From Bacillota bacterium (GTDB lineage: Bacteria > Bacillota > Clostridia > Oscillospirales > Acutalibacteraceae): a DNA stretch of 55,333 nucleotides. This document shows positions 40,302 through 48,152 of this stretch, in pieces (position 1 is the stretch's first letter; every line of letters starts with the position of its first letter). The stretch spans positions 1 to 55,333 of the forward strand of contig JAEZFF010000123.1 of assembly GCA_023417635.1 (NCBI GenBank). The letters run 5' to 3'. The notes under the pieces were generated by a model. That model saw only the letters and a program-made list of their open reading frames with translations. It had not been told where the DNA came from and searched no databases. Both the position numbers and the translations under genes were made by a program.

Positions 40302-40544
40302 TTATTTTGCAATGCTCATAATCAGCCCAAGCAGATTCACAAGAAGTGTATCAAGGCCGAAAACGAAAAGACCAATGACGATGATAGTCACGAGAACAAC
40401 ACCGGTATTTTTAAATACGGACTTTGGAGCAGGCCAAACGATTTTCTTGATTTCGGCCTTTGTGTCATGGAAAAATTTCGAGATGTTTTTACCGGTTCTG
40501 ACAAAAAAATTTGCTTTTTGTGCTTTCTCGGTTTTTTCTGCCAT
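40302..40544 (-). CDS. secE: Preprotein translocase subunit SecE
   Basis: 80 residues: a short basic N-terminus, the conserved amphipathic segment FFHDTKAEIKKIVWP, then one membrane helix (about 49-72), the minimal SecE. It clamps SecY in the Sec translocon. ATG at 40544 with CGGAGGG upstream. It sits 21 bases behind rpmG and is co-transcribed with nusG, as in most bacteria. Confidence 0.97.
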   Translation of the reverse strand: MAEKTEKAQKANFFVRTGKNISKFFHDTKAEIKKIVWPAPKSVFKNTGVVLVTIIVIGLFVFGLDTLLVNLLGLIMSIAK

Positions 40545-40565
40545 AAACTTTTCCCTCCGTCCGGA

Positions 40566-40715
40566 TTACTTCGTCTCGCGATGAAGCGTATGTTTTTTGC
40601 AGAATCTGCAGTACTTCTTCATCTCGAGCCTGTCCGGATCGTTCTTTTTATTCTTCATCGTGTCATAGTTGCGCTGTTTGCACTCTGTGCAAGCTAAAGT
40701 AACTTTTACTCTCAT
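40566..40715 (-). CDS. rpmG: 50S ribosomal protein L33
   Basis: 49 residues, short enough to be missed by ORF cut-offs. The sequence opens MRVKVTLACTEC and has two CxxC pairs (C9/C12 and C36/C39), the zinc-binding form of L33. GGGAGGT precedes the ATG at 40715. First gene of the unit with secE, nusG, rplK and rplA, the usual Firmicutes order. The zinc-binding form is often used when zinc is sufficient; a zinc-free paralogue may exist elsewhere. Confidence 0.96.
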   Translation of the reverse strand: MRVKVTLACTECKQRNYDTMKNKKNDPDRLEMKKYCRFCKKHTLHRETK

Positions 40716-40741
40716 AACGGCACCTCCCGCTGTACGGAAAA

Positions 40742-40790
40742 AATTTTAGCCCTATAATTTGGGCTGCGGCCTCCCTCGAATAAATAGGTA
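40742..40790 (-). other. Structured 5' leader of the rpmG unit
   Basis: Within the leader of about 100 bases a small hairpin AGCCC/GGGCT (near 40764-40748 on the minus strand) is followed by AAAATTTTTT, and CCTCG/CGAGG sequences flank a larger segment (40775-40815). It may be an attenuator or mRNA stability element. No known leader family is recognised. Confidence 0.4.
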
Positions 40791-40822
40791 CAAAAAAATA
40801 GCCCCTTAAACGAGGTAAATCC

Positions 40823-40851
40823 ATAATAGCATATCGTACAAGCTATGTCAA
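40823..40851 (-). promoter_or_regulatory. Promoter of rpmG-secE-nusG-rplK-rplA
   Basis: TTGACA (40851-40846), 17-base spacer, TATTAT (40828-40823) on the minus strand. Confidence 0.85.
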
Positions 40852-40870
40852 GAAAAATATTGCAAATATT

Positions 40871-40923
40871 GTGAAAAAACAGCATTTGCCGAAAGGCTCA
40901 CTAATGGCGAACCTTTCGGCAAA
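40871..40923 (-). terminator. Terminator of the unknown gene at 40934
   Basis: Perfect 12-base arms TTTGCCGAAAGG (40885-40896) and CCTTTCGGCAAA (40912-40923). On the minus strand it is followed by TGCTGTTTTTTC. It separates this gene from the rpmG promoter. Confidence 0.7.
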
Positions 40924-40933
40924 CGGCAAAAAA

Positions 40934-41719
40934 CTACCGATTCATATCATTCAGAGTCGTCATCATACGGCTTGGTTTCTTTTTCTTTTCCGGCTTTACT
41001 TTTTTGCCTTTCATCTTATGACCGGCGCGGTAGCCCTTTTCCATTTCTGGCGTAAAAAGCGGGCGAATATTTGCAACTGCACCGTCGCTCAGACCGTTAA
41101 GCACCACAATCGTAATGATGGCGCGCACGTCTACATCGCCGCTGATATACATTTCATTCAGCAGCGTGGCACACTTGGCAATGGCGTCTTTCTCAATCCC
41201 TGCGGCACAAAGTGCTTCCATTTTTGGCAGAAGATGCTTGCGGGCAAAGGCAACAGCGCGGATTCCGCCATAGGTTGTACGCTCTTCCGCCATTTCATCT
41301 TTTAGTTCCGGGAATGTTCCAACAAAGCGGTTGAAGAAAAAAACAGGGTCGACGTTGTTGTCGTCATCTTTCCTGCGCTTTTTCTTCGTAAGCAGCGCAG
41401 TCGACTTCTGCGGGCCGCGTATGGACTCGGCAAAATCATCTGCAATGCCCTGGGCTTCGTCTGTTGTGTCGTTTTCCGGGTCAAACAGCCACATGGAAAC
41501 CGACTTCCACTTGCGCTCCGCGTCATCGGCGCTGCATTTGCGCAGCTCAAAACGCTTGCGGCTTTCGCGGAACAAAACGCTGTAGACGATGTCTTCGCAC
41601 TGAAATTCCACCGCCTGGCCGTCTTCCTCTTCCAAGTCTCTTTTTTCAAACTGGAATCCCAGTTCCGTAAGGGTCGAAGCGACTTTCTCCGCTATAAGGT
41701 TAAATGCTTTCTGCTCCAA
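40934..41719 (-). CDS. Hypothetical protein, 261 aa, with basic C-terminal tail
   Basis: I do not recognise the family. The start is TTG at 41719, with AGGAGG eight bases upstream. The N-terminal third (1-95) is acidic/mixed with alternating beta-like pattern (VEFQCEDIVYSVLFRESRKRFELRKC). A linker KKKRRKDDDNN (about 113-123) separates a helical middle part (about 125-225). The end is strongly basic (KMKGKKVKPEKKKKPSR), which suggests nucleic acid or ribosome contact. It has its own near-consensus promoter (41803-41831) and terminator and stands beside the ribosomal protein unit. Function not assigned. Confidence 0.75.
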   Translation of the reverse strand: MEQKAFNLIAEKVASTLTELGFQFEKRDLEEEDGQAVEFQCEDIVYSVLFRESRKRFELRKCSADDAERKWKSVSMWLFDPENDTTDEAQGIADDFAESIRGPQKSTALLTKKKRRKDDDNNVDPVFFFNRFVGTFPELKDEMAEERTTYGGIRAVAFARKHLLPKMEALCAAGIEKDAIAKCATLLNEMYISGDVDVRAIITIVVLNGLSDGAVANIRPLFTPEMEKGYRAGHKMKGKKVKPEKKKKPSRMMTTLNDMNR

Positions 41720-41802
41720 TTCTGAATCCTCCTGTATTAAAAGTAGCGTCTGCGGAATCCCGCACCGCCGCTATCTACATACGCCTACAAAATATTTCAT
41801 TT

Positions 41803-41831
41803 ATTATACTACAGAAACCTGTTTTTGTCAC
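41803..41831 (-). promoter_or_regulatory. Promoter of the unknown gene at 40934-41719
   Basis: GTGACA (41831-41826), 17-base spacer, TATAAT (41808-41803) on the minus strand. It is divergent from the ddl promoter 40 bases away. Confidence 0.75.
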
Positions 41832-41869
41832 CATACATTTGCCGGCAGTTTCATATACATAAAATATGT

Positions 41870-41898
41870 TTGCACCTCTTATAGCGTTGTGCTATGAT
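41870..41898 (+). promoter_or_regulatory. Promoter of the ddl operon
   Basis: TTGCAC (41870-41875), 17-base spacer, TATGAT (41893-41898) with extended TGC before it. Confidence 0.8.
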
Positions 41899-41974
41899 AA
41901 GTATTTGTAGAATTCGGTTCAAAATGCCGCAGTACGCCTGCGCAAAGCCGTACCCTGATTTGGAGGAATTATTG

Positions 41975-43063
41975 ATGAGCAAAATAAAAGTTGCCGTCCT
42001 TTTCGGCGGCTGCTCTGCGGAGCACGAAGTTTCGCGCCTCTCGGCAGATTCTATTATTCGCAATCTGCCTGCGGCAAAATATGATATTATACGCGTCGGA
42101 ATTACGAAAGATGGGCGCTGGTTTCTTTACACCGGCCCAGAAGAAAAAATTCCGACCGGTGAATGGGAGCAAAGTGGAGAAAAAGCTCCCGCATTTCTTT
42201 GCCCGGACCGAAATGTCGGCGGGCTGGCTGTGATTACACCGGACGGCCTTAAAACCGTGAAAGTGGACTGTGTTTTTCCTGTGCTGCACGGCCGAAACGG
42301 TGAAGACGGAACCATGCAGGGCCTGCTGGAACTGAGCGGCCTGCCGTTTGTCGGCTGTGGAACGCTTTCCTCCGCTGTATGCATGGATAAGGCTATTACA
42401 CACTCGCTGCTTTCCAATGCCGGGATTAACTGTGCCAAATATCTCTGGTTTTTCAGCAAAAACTATGCAGGCGAAGGCAAAAAGAAAATTGAAACAAAGG
42501 TTGAAGCAAGGCTTGGTTACCCGGTATTTGTAAAACCGGCAAACTCCGGTTCTTCCGTTGGCGTTACAAAAGTAAAGAGCGAAGCGGAGTTTTCCGCTGC
42601 CGTAGCAGCAGCCGCCGCGGAGAGTGACAAAATACTTGTAGAAGAAGCTGTTTCCGGCCAAGAAGTAGAATGCGCAGTTTTGGGCAATTTAAACCCGAAG
42701 GCTTCCAGTGTTGTGGGCGAAATCGTGGCCTCGGCCTCTTTCTATGACTACGACGACAAATACAAATCTGGAAAATCCAAGCTGAACATTCCCGCACATT
42801 TGGAAAGCGACGTAACGGAAGAAATCCGTACAGCTGCCGTACGCGCTTTCCGCACTCTTGACTGCCGCGGCTTTGCGCGCGTCGATTTCTTTGTGCGCAA
42901 TGGGCATGAAGTCCTGCTGAATGAGCTGAACACCATCCCGGGCTTTACCTCAATCAGTATGTACCCGAAGCTCTGGGAGGCTTCCGGCCTTTCCTACAGT
43001 GAACTTCTCGACCGGTTGGTTCAGCTTGCGTTTGAAGACGATGCTAAAGACTTTAAAAGATAA
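41975..43063 (+). CDS. ddl: D-alanine--D-alanine ligase
   Basis: 362 residues from ATG at 41975 (GGAGG eight bases before); the frame runs further upstream without homology. ATP-grasp enzyme: N-terminal VLFGGCSAEHEVS, FPVLHGRNGEDGTMQGLLEL, the phosphate loop KPANSGSSVGV, and metal-binding LNELNTIPGFT. The omega loop reads FYDYDDKYKSG, the tyrosine/lysine type that makes D-Ala-D-Ala rather than D-Ala-D-lactate, so it gives no sign of vancomycin resistance. It supplies the dipeptide for MurF. First gene of an operon with DUF1934 and argS. Confidence 0.97.
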   Translation: MSKIKVAVLFGGCSAEHEVSRLSADSIIRNLPAAKYDIIRVGITKDGRWFLYTGPEEKIPTGEWEQSGEKAPAFLCPDRNVGGLAVITPDGLKTVKVDCVFPVLHGRNGEDGTMQGLLELSGLPFVGCGTLSSAVCMDKAITHSLLSNAGINCAKYLWFFSKNYAGEGKKKIETKVEARLGYPVFVKPANSGSSVGVTKVKSEAEFSAAVAAAAAESDKILVEEAVSGQEVECAVLGNLNPKASSVVGEIVASASFYDYDDKYKSGKSKLNIPAHLESDVTEEIRTAAVRAFRTLDCRGFARVDFFVRNGHEVLLNELNTIPGFTSISMYPKLWEASGLSYSELLDRLVQLAFEDDAKDFKR

Positions 43064-43202
43064 GAAAAAACGGCGCAGCAGTACGGCCGCCCAAACGGCG
43101 GTCGCACTCTGTTCTGCACCAAAAAGCGGAAAGCCCGGACCGCGGCGTAACTGTATGCCGCAGAACAGTCCGGAAGACCTGTTCCCCGCAAAGGAGAAAA
43201 CC
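43064..43202 (+). other. Intercistronic region with alternative hairpins between ddl and DUF1934
   Basis: 139 bases. One pairing joins CTGTTCTGC (43109-43117) to GCAGAACAG (43160-43168). Another joins CCGGAC (43135-43140) to GTCCGG (43168-43173) with inner GCGGC/GCCGC (43142-43146 and 43157-43161). They share bases and exclude each other. The DUF1934 frame stays open across it, but the translation is basic, low-complexity and without family match, so I treat it as non-coding. Confidence 0.4.
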
Positions 43203-43649
43203 ATGGACGAAAGTTATCTGATTTCAATCAAAGGACGCCAAAATGTAGATGGTGAAGTCGGCGAAGTCGAGCTGACAACACTTGGTTCCTATGTAAAGCG
43301 CGGCAAAAGCCGCTACATTTTATATAAGGAATATGCATCCGAAGAGAATACCACACCGCGCACTTCCATTTTAAAAATAGACGGAGGCTCCCGCCTGACC
43401 CTGATGCGCCGCGGCGGCGACACCACCCGCCTGATACTGGAAAGTGGAAAGCGCCACCTCTGCCAGTATGACACCGGCTACGGAAGCCTGATGATTGGTA
43501 TTTTTACCAACCGGTTTGAGTCTGAGCTGAACGACGCGGGCGGAAGCCTGAACGTCAGCTATACGCTGGACATCAACTCGGCGCTTTCCAGCCTGAACGA
43601 ACTCTTCATCACCGTCAAGGAGGCAAAAAACAACGATGTCAAAAATTGA
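43203..43649 (+). CDS. DUF1934 (YwiB-like) protein
   Basis: 148 residues from ATG at 43203 (AAAGGAGA upstream). Predicted all-beta protein of the lipocalin-like YwiB/DUF1934 family, with SYLISIKGRQ at the start, a central YILYKEY strand and SRLTLMRRGG. Its role is not known. It is widely found next to argS in Firmicutes, and here its last 14 bases overlap the argS start, indicating translational coupling. A longer upstream start (43041) is possible but not favoured. Confidence 0.88.
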   Translation: MDESYLISIKGRQNVDGEVGEVELTTLGSYVKRGKSRYILYKEYASEENTTPRTSILKIDGGSRLTLMRRGGDTTRLILESGKRHLCQYDTGYGSLMIGIFTNRFESELNDAGGSLNVSYTLDINSALSSLNELFITVKEAKNNDVKN

Positions 43650-45330
43650 ACTGCAGGCAACCGAAAACCTGAAAAGCGCCATTACTGCCGCCATGCGCAG
43701 CGGAATGGAAAAGGGATCTCTGCCGAAAGCCGAAATCCCGGATTTTATTGTTGAAGTCCCGGCTGATCTTTCCCACGGTGACCGTGCCGCCAATGCGGCA
43801 ATGATCAGCGCAAAAGCCTTTCACATGGCTCCGCGCAAAATTGCGGAAACCATTCAGCAGGAGCTGGACTTAGGCGGCACCTACTTTGACCGCTGTGAGA
43901 TTGCCGGACCCGGTTTCATGAACTTTTTCTTCGGCCCGCGATTTTACGTTGACGTGGTGAAGGAAGTCCTCGCGGCTGGCCCGCTGTACGGCCGAAGCGA
44001 CTGGGGCAAAAAAGAAAAGGTCATGGTGGAGTACGTTTCCGCCAACCCAACCGGCCCCATGCATATGGGCAATGCGCGCGGCGGGGCCTTGGGCGACTGC
44101 CTGGCCTCTGTTCTGGATGCCGCAGGCTTCGACGTTACCCGCGAATTTTATGTAAACGACGCCGGCAACCAAATTTTGAAATTTGGGCATTCCCTCGGCG
44201 CACGCTACCTGCAGATTTACAAAGGTGAAGACGCGGTAGAGTTCCCGGAAGACGGCTACCACGGCGAAGATATTAAAGACCGCGCCGCTGAATTTGCAAA
44301 AATCAACGGTGACAAATACGTTGACGTTCCTGCGGAAAAGCGTGAAAAAGCACTTGTGGACTATGCCCTGCCAAAAAATATTACCAAAATGAAGGCTGAC
44401 CTTGAAAAGTACCGCATTGTTTACGACAGCTGGTTCCTGGAAAGCACGCTGCACAACGACGGCGAACTGGACGAAGCCATCCAGATTTTGAAAGACCGCG
44501 GCATGACCTACGAAAAAGACGGTGCGCTGTGGTACCGTGCCACGGCAAATGGTGCGGAAAAGGACGAGGTTCTTGTCCGTGGAAACGGAACGCCAACCTA
44601 TTTTGCCGCCGATATTGCCTACCACCGCAACAAATTTCTGAAGCGCGGCTTCCAGCGCGTAATTGACGTGTGGGGCGCGGATCATCATGGCCATGTGGCC
44701 CGCATGAAAGGTGCAATGGATGCCATTGGCCTTGACGGCAGCAAACTTGATGTGATTTTGATTCAGCTTGTGCGTCTGGTGCGCGGCGGCGAAATTGTGC
44801 GCATGAGCAAGCGCACGGGCAAGGCAATCGGCCTCGCGGACCTGCTTGACGAAGTTCCGGTAGATGCGGCACGGTTCTATTTTAATCTGCGCGAAGCGAC
44901 CTCTCAGATGGATTTTGACCTTGACCTTGCTGTAAAGCAAGACTCTCAAAATCCGGTCTACTATGTGCAGTACGCTCACGCACGCATTTGCAGCCTTCTG
45001 AAAAACCTGGCAGCGGATGGAATTCAGCCGCGCGAATGCACTGATGAAGAGCTTGCCCTGCTGACGGCGCCGGAAGAAAAAGACCTCATCCGCCATCTTT
45101 CCATTTGCACCAGCGAAATAATTGCTTCCGCGCGTGACTACGACCCGGCCCGCATGATGCGCTACCTGATCACGCTGGCAACGCTTTTCCACAAATTCTA
45201 CACGGCCTGCCGCGTGAAGGGCGAAGGCGAAAGCCTGACCGCCGCACGGCTTGACCTTTGTATGGCTGCCAAAACGGTGCTGAACAACATTCTTTCCATG
45301 TTTAAAATTACAGCACCGGAGAGCATGTAG
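43636..45330 (+). CDS. argS: Arginyl-tRNA synthetase
   Basis: 564 residues. Class I synthetase: N-terminal tRNA-contact domain, HIGH-type signature in NPTGPMHMGNARGGALGD (about residue 137), KMSKS-like loop RMSKRTGKA, and the C-terminal DALR anticodon-binding domain with YYVQYAHARICSLLKN. It charges tRNA-Arg. ATG at 43636 with AAGGAGG about 11 bases upstream, inside the DUF1934 gene. No T-box is seen before it or before the operon. Confidence 0.98.
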   Translation: MSKIELQATENLKSAITAAMRSGMEKGSLPKAEIPDFIVEVPADLSHGDRAANAAMISAKAFHMAPRKIAETIQQELDLGGTYFDRCEIAGPGFMNFFFGPRFYVDVVKEVLAAGPLYGRSDWGKKEKVMVEYVSANPTGPMHMGNARGGALGDCLASVLDAAGFDVTREFYVNDAGNQILKFGHSLGARYLQIYKGEDAVEFPEDGYHGEDIKDRAAEFAKINGDKYVDVPAEKREKALVDYALPKNITKMKADLEKYRIVYDSWFLESTLHNDGELDEAIQILKDRGMTYEKDGALWYRATANGAEKDEVLVRGNGTPTYFAADIAYHRNKFLKRGFQRVIDVWGADHHGHVARMKGAMDAIGLDGSKLDVILIQLVRLVRGGEIVRMSKRTGKAIGLADLLDEVPVDAARFYFNLREATSQMDFDLDLAVKQDSQNPVYYVQYAHARICSLLKNLAADGIQPRECTDEELALLTAPEEKDLIRHLSICTSEIIASARDYDPARMMRYLITLATLFHKFYTACRVKGEGESLTAARLDLCMAAKTVLNNILSMFKITAPESM

Positions 45331-45356
45331 CAGAAAGGAACCCTGTTTAAAAAGCT

Positions 45357-46346
45357 ATGGATGCTACCTTTGAGATTCCTCTGATATTGAGTTTTCAGCA
45401 ATGCCACGGCAGTTCCGCGGCTTTACTGGACTCCTCTGGCCAAAAAGCCATGGGCGGCGTATTTTCCCCGTGCGCCGGCGTTACAGCAGGAGAAGATGAA
45501 ACCGACTGGTTCGACGCACTTTGCTCCCGGCGGCGAGAACAGATTCGTGCCCTGAAAAAGGGCGGGGCAGCGTTTGTGCTTCTGGCAAGGCAGGCATCGC
45601 TTGCGGAAATGCGGGCTTCCCTGCTTGCTGCGCGCGGAACCGGGCTTCCGGTCGCTGTCTGCCCGGAATTTTCCGAAAAAGGCAGCCCGGAACGCTTCCT
45701 TGCCGCACTGATTACCTTACAGGCCATGGGCGCCGCCGCTTACGGCCTTTGCGGCACACCAAGCAGCGAAATGCTCAGTGCCGTAAAAGGAATGCTTCCG
45801 TACGCCGCCATCCCGTTCGCCCTGCTGGCGGACGCTGAACCGGGGCAATCTCCCGCCGCTTTTGCGGAAAGCCTGCGGTCGTTTGTGGAAGCAGGTGTTC
45901 GGATGATAGGCTGCGGACGCAATACTTCCCAGGAACATCAGCTGAAATTGCAACAAATGCTAAAAAATTATGGCCCTCTGGAAATTTCCAAAGAGCCTGA
46001 CTGTTATGCTGCCGCCACGGAGCGGGAAGTTTTCTTTCTGGGCGACGATATTGAATTCAGCCATCCGCTTTCCTGTTCCTCTTCCCTTGGCGATAAACTG
46101 ATTCGCCTGGATGACGAACGGGTTTCGGCAGCGCTCGTCCTTCTGGAAAGTGTAAATGACTCCGTCCTCCTCAGCCAAAACAGCTTGATGGCAAAACTGC
46201 CCATTGCTGTTCGCGCAGACAGTTCCGCCGTACTGGAAGCTGCCCTTCGCTACTTTCAGGGCCGGCTGATTATTGACTCCAGTTCGCCAATCGAAGCAGA
46301 GATTCTGGAGCCCCTTGCGGCAAAGTACGGAGCTATTCTCTATTAG
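45357..46346 (+). CDS. Degenerate methionine-synthase-like protein (homocysteine methyltransferase plus pterin-binding-like parts)
   Basis: 329 residues. Residues about 60-200 resemble the homocysteine S-methyltransferase barrel: a GLP.AVCPEFSEKGSPERFL segment, AMGAAAYGLCGTPSSEML, FAESLRSFVEAGVRMIGC, SQEH. The closing zinc motif (usually GGCCGTTPEH) is GCGRNTSQEH here, so both paired cysteines are lost (aligned residues Gly187 and Arg188). Residues about 225-329 resemble the start of a folate-binding domain (LPIAVRADSSAVLEAALRYFQGRLIIDS). Catalysis of methyl transfer to homocysteine therefore seems unlikely. It follows argS by 26 bases without a clear ribosome site. Its last 14 bases overlap the convergent gene at 46333. 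Function unknown. Confidence 0.6.
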   Translation: MDATFEIPLILSFQQCHGSSAALLDSSGQKAMGGVFSPCAGVTAGEDETDWFDALCSRRREQIRALKKGGAAFVLLARQASLAEMRASLLAARGTGLPVAVCPEFSEKGSPERFLAALITLQAMGAAAYGLCGTPSSEMLSAVKGMLPYAAIPFALLADAEPGQSPAAFAESLRSFVEAGVRMIGCGRNTSQEHQLKLQQMLKNYGPLEISKEPDCYAAATEREVFFLGDDIEFSHPLSCSSSLGDKLIRLDDERVSAALVLLESVNDSVLLSQNSLMAKLPIAVRADSSAVLEAALRYFQGRLIIDSSSPIEAEILEPLAAKYGAILY

Positions 46347-46563
46347 CAGGCTCCTTTGTTTCCGCTGTTTCCGGAGTATTTTCTTCCGGCGGAACATCCC
46401 AGCCTTGAAAAGCAATGCTCATTGCACCAAGCGCCATGCAGCAGGCAATAGCTGCCGCCGTGATGGCCCAGTTTGCGAATCCAAACGGGCCCAGTACCAT
46501 GGAAACCAACAGCAGGACAAATCCTATATCAAAAAGGACCAGCGCAAGTTTTTCATCACTCAT
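46333..46563 (-). CDS. Small hypothetical membrane protein, 76 aa
   Basis: Two hydrophobic helices (about 6-25 and 30-50), then a polar, Glu/Pro/Thr-rich tail (about 52-76). The first helix contains LALVLFDIGFVLLLVSM. AAGGAG lies 11 bases before the ATG at 46563. The 3' end overlaps the convergent gene by 14 bases. No family recognised. The coherent two-helix pattern supports a real gene, but it may be lineage-specific. It lies 53 bases downstream of rsmA and is probably co-transcribed with it. Confidence 0.6.
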   Translation of the reverse strand: MSDEKLALVLFDIGFVLLLVSMVLGPFGFANWAITAAAIACCMALGAMSIAFQGWDVPPEENTPETAETKEPANRE

Positions 46564-46616
46564 TGTATTATTGTCTCCTTTTTAACAGATTGGATATTTT
46601 CAAGTCGCAGAAAGCT

Positions 46617-47471
46617 TTATTGAAAATCCAGAGTATTCGCGAGCTGCGCCAGCTGCTCCATGGTAAGCTGTTCGGCCCTTACGGAAGCGGAAGCGCCAAC
46701 TGCCTGCAGCGCTTCGGCAACGACGCTTTTCGGCAGTGACAGCCCGGCAGAAATGGAGTTTGCCGCCGTTTTGCGGCGCTGCCCGAATGCGGCCTTTACC
46801 AAAGCAAAAAATTGTTTTTCATTTATGACAGCAACCGGCGGTTCTTTACGCACCCGGAGTTGAATCACGGCGGAATCCACTTTTGGCTGCGGGAAAAAGC
46901 CGGAGCGTTTTACTCCAAACAGTATTTTTGGCTCTGAATAGTACTGTACGGATATGCTGACCGCGCCGCACGCCCGCGTTCCGGGCTGTGCGCAGAGGCG
47001 TTCGGCTGCCTCTTTCTGCACCATCACCGTGAGTGCGGAAACGGGTATTTTTTCCTCAAGGAATCGCATGACAACCGGCGATGTGATATAATAGGGCAAA
47101 TTGGCGCAGACAAAAACTTTTCTGCTGCCAAACTCACGGCGAAGAAGTTCGTTCAGATCCAGCTTCATCACGTCGCCCCACACAATTTTAACGTTGCTGC
47201 AGCCGACAAGCGTTTCTTTCAGCACCGGCTCCAGGCTGCGGTCCAATTCCACAGCGACTACTTGAGCCGCCCTGGCGGAAAGTTCTTTCGTCAGCACACC
47301 GATTCCGGGGCCGATTTCCAATACGCCGTCTTCTTTTCCCGCGCCGCAGAGTTCAGCCATGTGGGGGCAAACATCCGGGTTAACAATAAAATTTTGCCCA
47401 AGGGAATGAGAAAAATGAAAGCCGTGCCGGGAAAGCACTGCATGAACCATATTAATATCCGATAAATCCAT
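46617..47471 (-). CDS. rsmA: 16S rRNA dimethyladenosine transferase
   Basis: 284 residues from ATG at 47471, where GGAGGT lies eight bases upstream (the frame extends 37 codons further, overlapping the divergent gene). Rossmann methyltransferase with LGQNFIVNP, SAM motif LEIGPGIGVLTKEL, and the catalytic NLPYYIT. It dimethylates two adjacent adenines near the 3' end of 16S rRNA (A1518/A1519); loss gives kasugamycin resistance. In Bacillus it sits with rnmV; that gene is not seen here. Divergent from the dCMP deaminase gene, 88 bases apart. Confidence 0.97.
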   Translation of the reverse strand: MDLSDINMVHAVLSRHGFHFSHSLGQNFIVNPDVCPHMAELCGAGKEDGVLEIGPGIGVLTKELSARAAQVVAVELDRSLEPVLKETLVGCSNVKIVWGDVMKLDLNELLRREFGSRKVFVCANLPYYITSPVVMRFLEEKIPVSALTVMVQKEAAERLCAQPGTRACGAVSISVQYYSEPKILFGVKRSGFFPQPKVDSAVIQLRVRKEPPVAVINEKQFFALVKAAFGQRRKTAANSISAGLSLPKSVVAEALQAVGASASVRAEQLTMEQLAQLANTLDFQ

Positions 47472-47559
47472 ATTGGCGAACCTCCGCTTTTTATGCTTCA
47501 TTATATCATAGCCGCGGCAAAATTGCCATTGCGGAACACTTTTTGGGAAGGGTGATTTT

Positions 47560-48048
47560 ATGCAGAGAACGGATAAAACCAATTATTACCTCGACATAGC
47601 CGAAACTGTGCTGGAGCGGGGCACCTGCCTCAGGCGGAACTTCGGTGCTATTATTGTAAACCATGACGAGATTATTTCCTCCGGCTATGTTGGTGCGCCG
47701 CGCGGCCGGAAGAACTGCATTGACATGGGCGTCTGCATCCGGGAAAAGCTGGGTATCCCGCGCGGAGAGCGCTACGAGCTTTGCCGCTCCGTCCATGCCG
47801 AGGCAAATGCAATTATCAGCGCGCCACGCAATGAAATGCTTGGCGCCACGCTGTACCTTGTGGGCCGGGAAGTGAAAACCGGCGATTATGTGGCAAACGC
47901 TGTGCCTTGCTCCATGTGCAAACGGATGATTATTAACGCGGGCATTCTGCGTGTTATCGCGCGTATCAGCAAAACAGAGTACTCCGTAACCAATGTAAAC
48001 GACTATGTAACGAACGATGAATCTCTGGTGGGGAAATTCGGGTACTGA
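47560..48048 (+). CDS. Deoxycytidylate deaminase (ComEB-like)
   Basis: 162 residues. Zinc-dependent deaminase motif HAEANAII with PCSMCKRMII as the Cys-Cys ligand pair. The insert with GAPRGRKNCIDMGVCIR is typical of the dCMP deaminase/ComEB family. It converts dCMP to dUMP for thymidylate synthesis. An additional histidine/cysteine set in the insert may bind a second zinc. GGGAAGGGTG precedes the ATG. Single gene ending at the long hairpin at 48088-48138. Confidence 0.92.
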   Translation: MQRTDKTNYYLDIAETVLERGTCLRRNFGAIIVNHDEIISSGYVGAPRGRKNCIDMGVCIREKLGIPRGERYELCRSVHAEANAIISAPRNEMLGATLYLVGREVKTGDYVANAVPCSMCKRMIINAGILRVIARISKTEYSVTNVNDYVTNDESLVGKFGY

Positions 48049-48087
48049 GCCGTTTTACCACCCCCGAATATTCCAGTTTTAAAACAG

Positions 48088-48140
48088 AAACAGCAGCCGC
48101 GCTGTTCCGCATGGAAACGGGCAGCGCGGCTGCTGTTTGC
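48088..48140. terminator. Bidirectional terminator between the dCMP deaminase and phosphatase genes
   Basis: Perfect 17-base arms AAACAGCAGCCGCGCTG (48088-48104) and its complement (48122-48138). A 17-base loop contains TTCC/GGAA. T-runs are short (TTT), but the stem is very stable in both directions. Confidence 0.82.
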
Positions 48141-48152
48141 CAAAATCTATAC

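Noticed and set aside
41975..43063. Vancomycin-resistance type (D-Ala-D-Lac) ligase
   Set aside because: The omega loop is the Tyr/Lys D-Ala-D-Ala type and there are no vanH/vanX neighbours.
43870..45192. Minus-strand open frame (440 codons) opposite argS
   Set aside because: Shadow of arginyl-tRNA synthetase.
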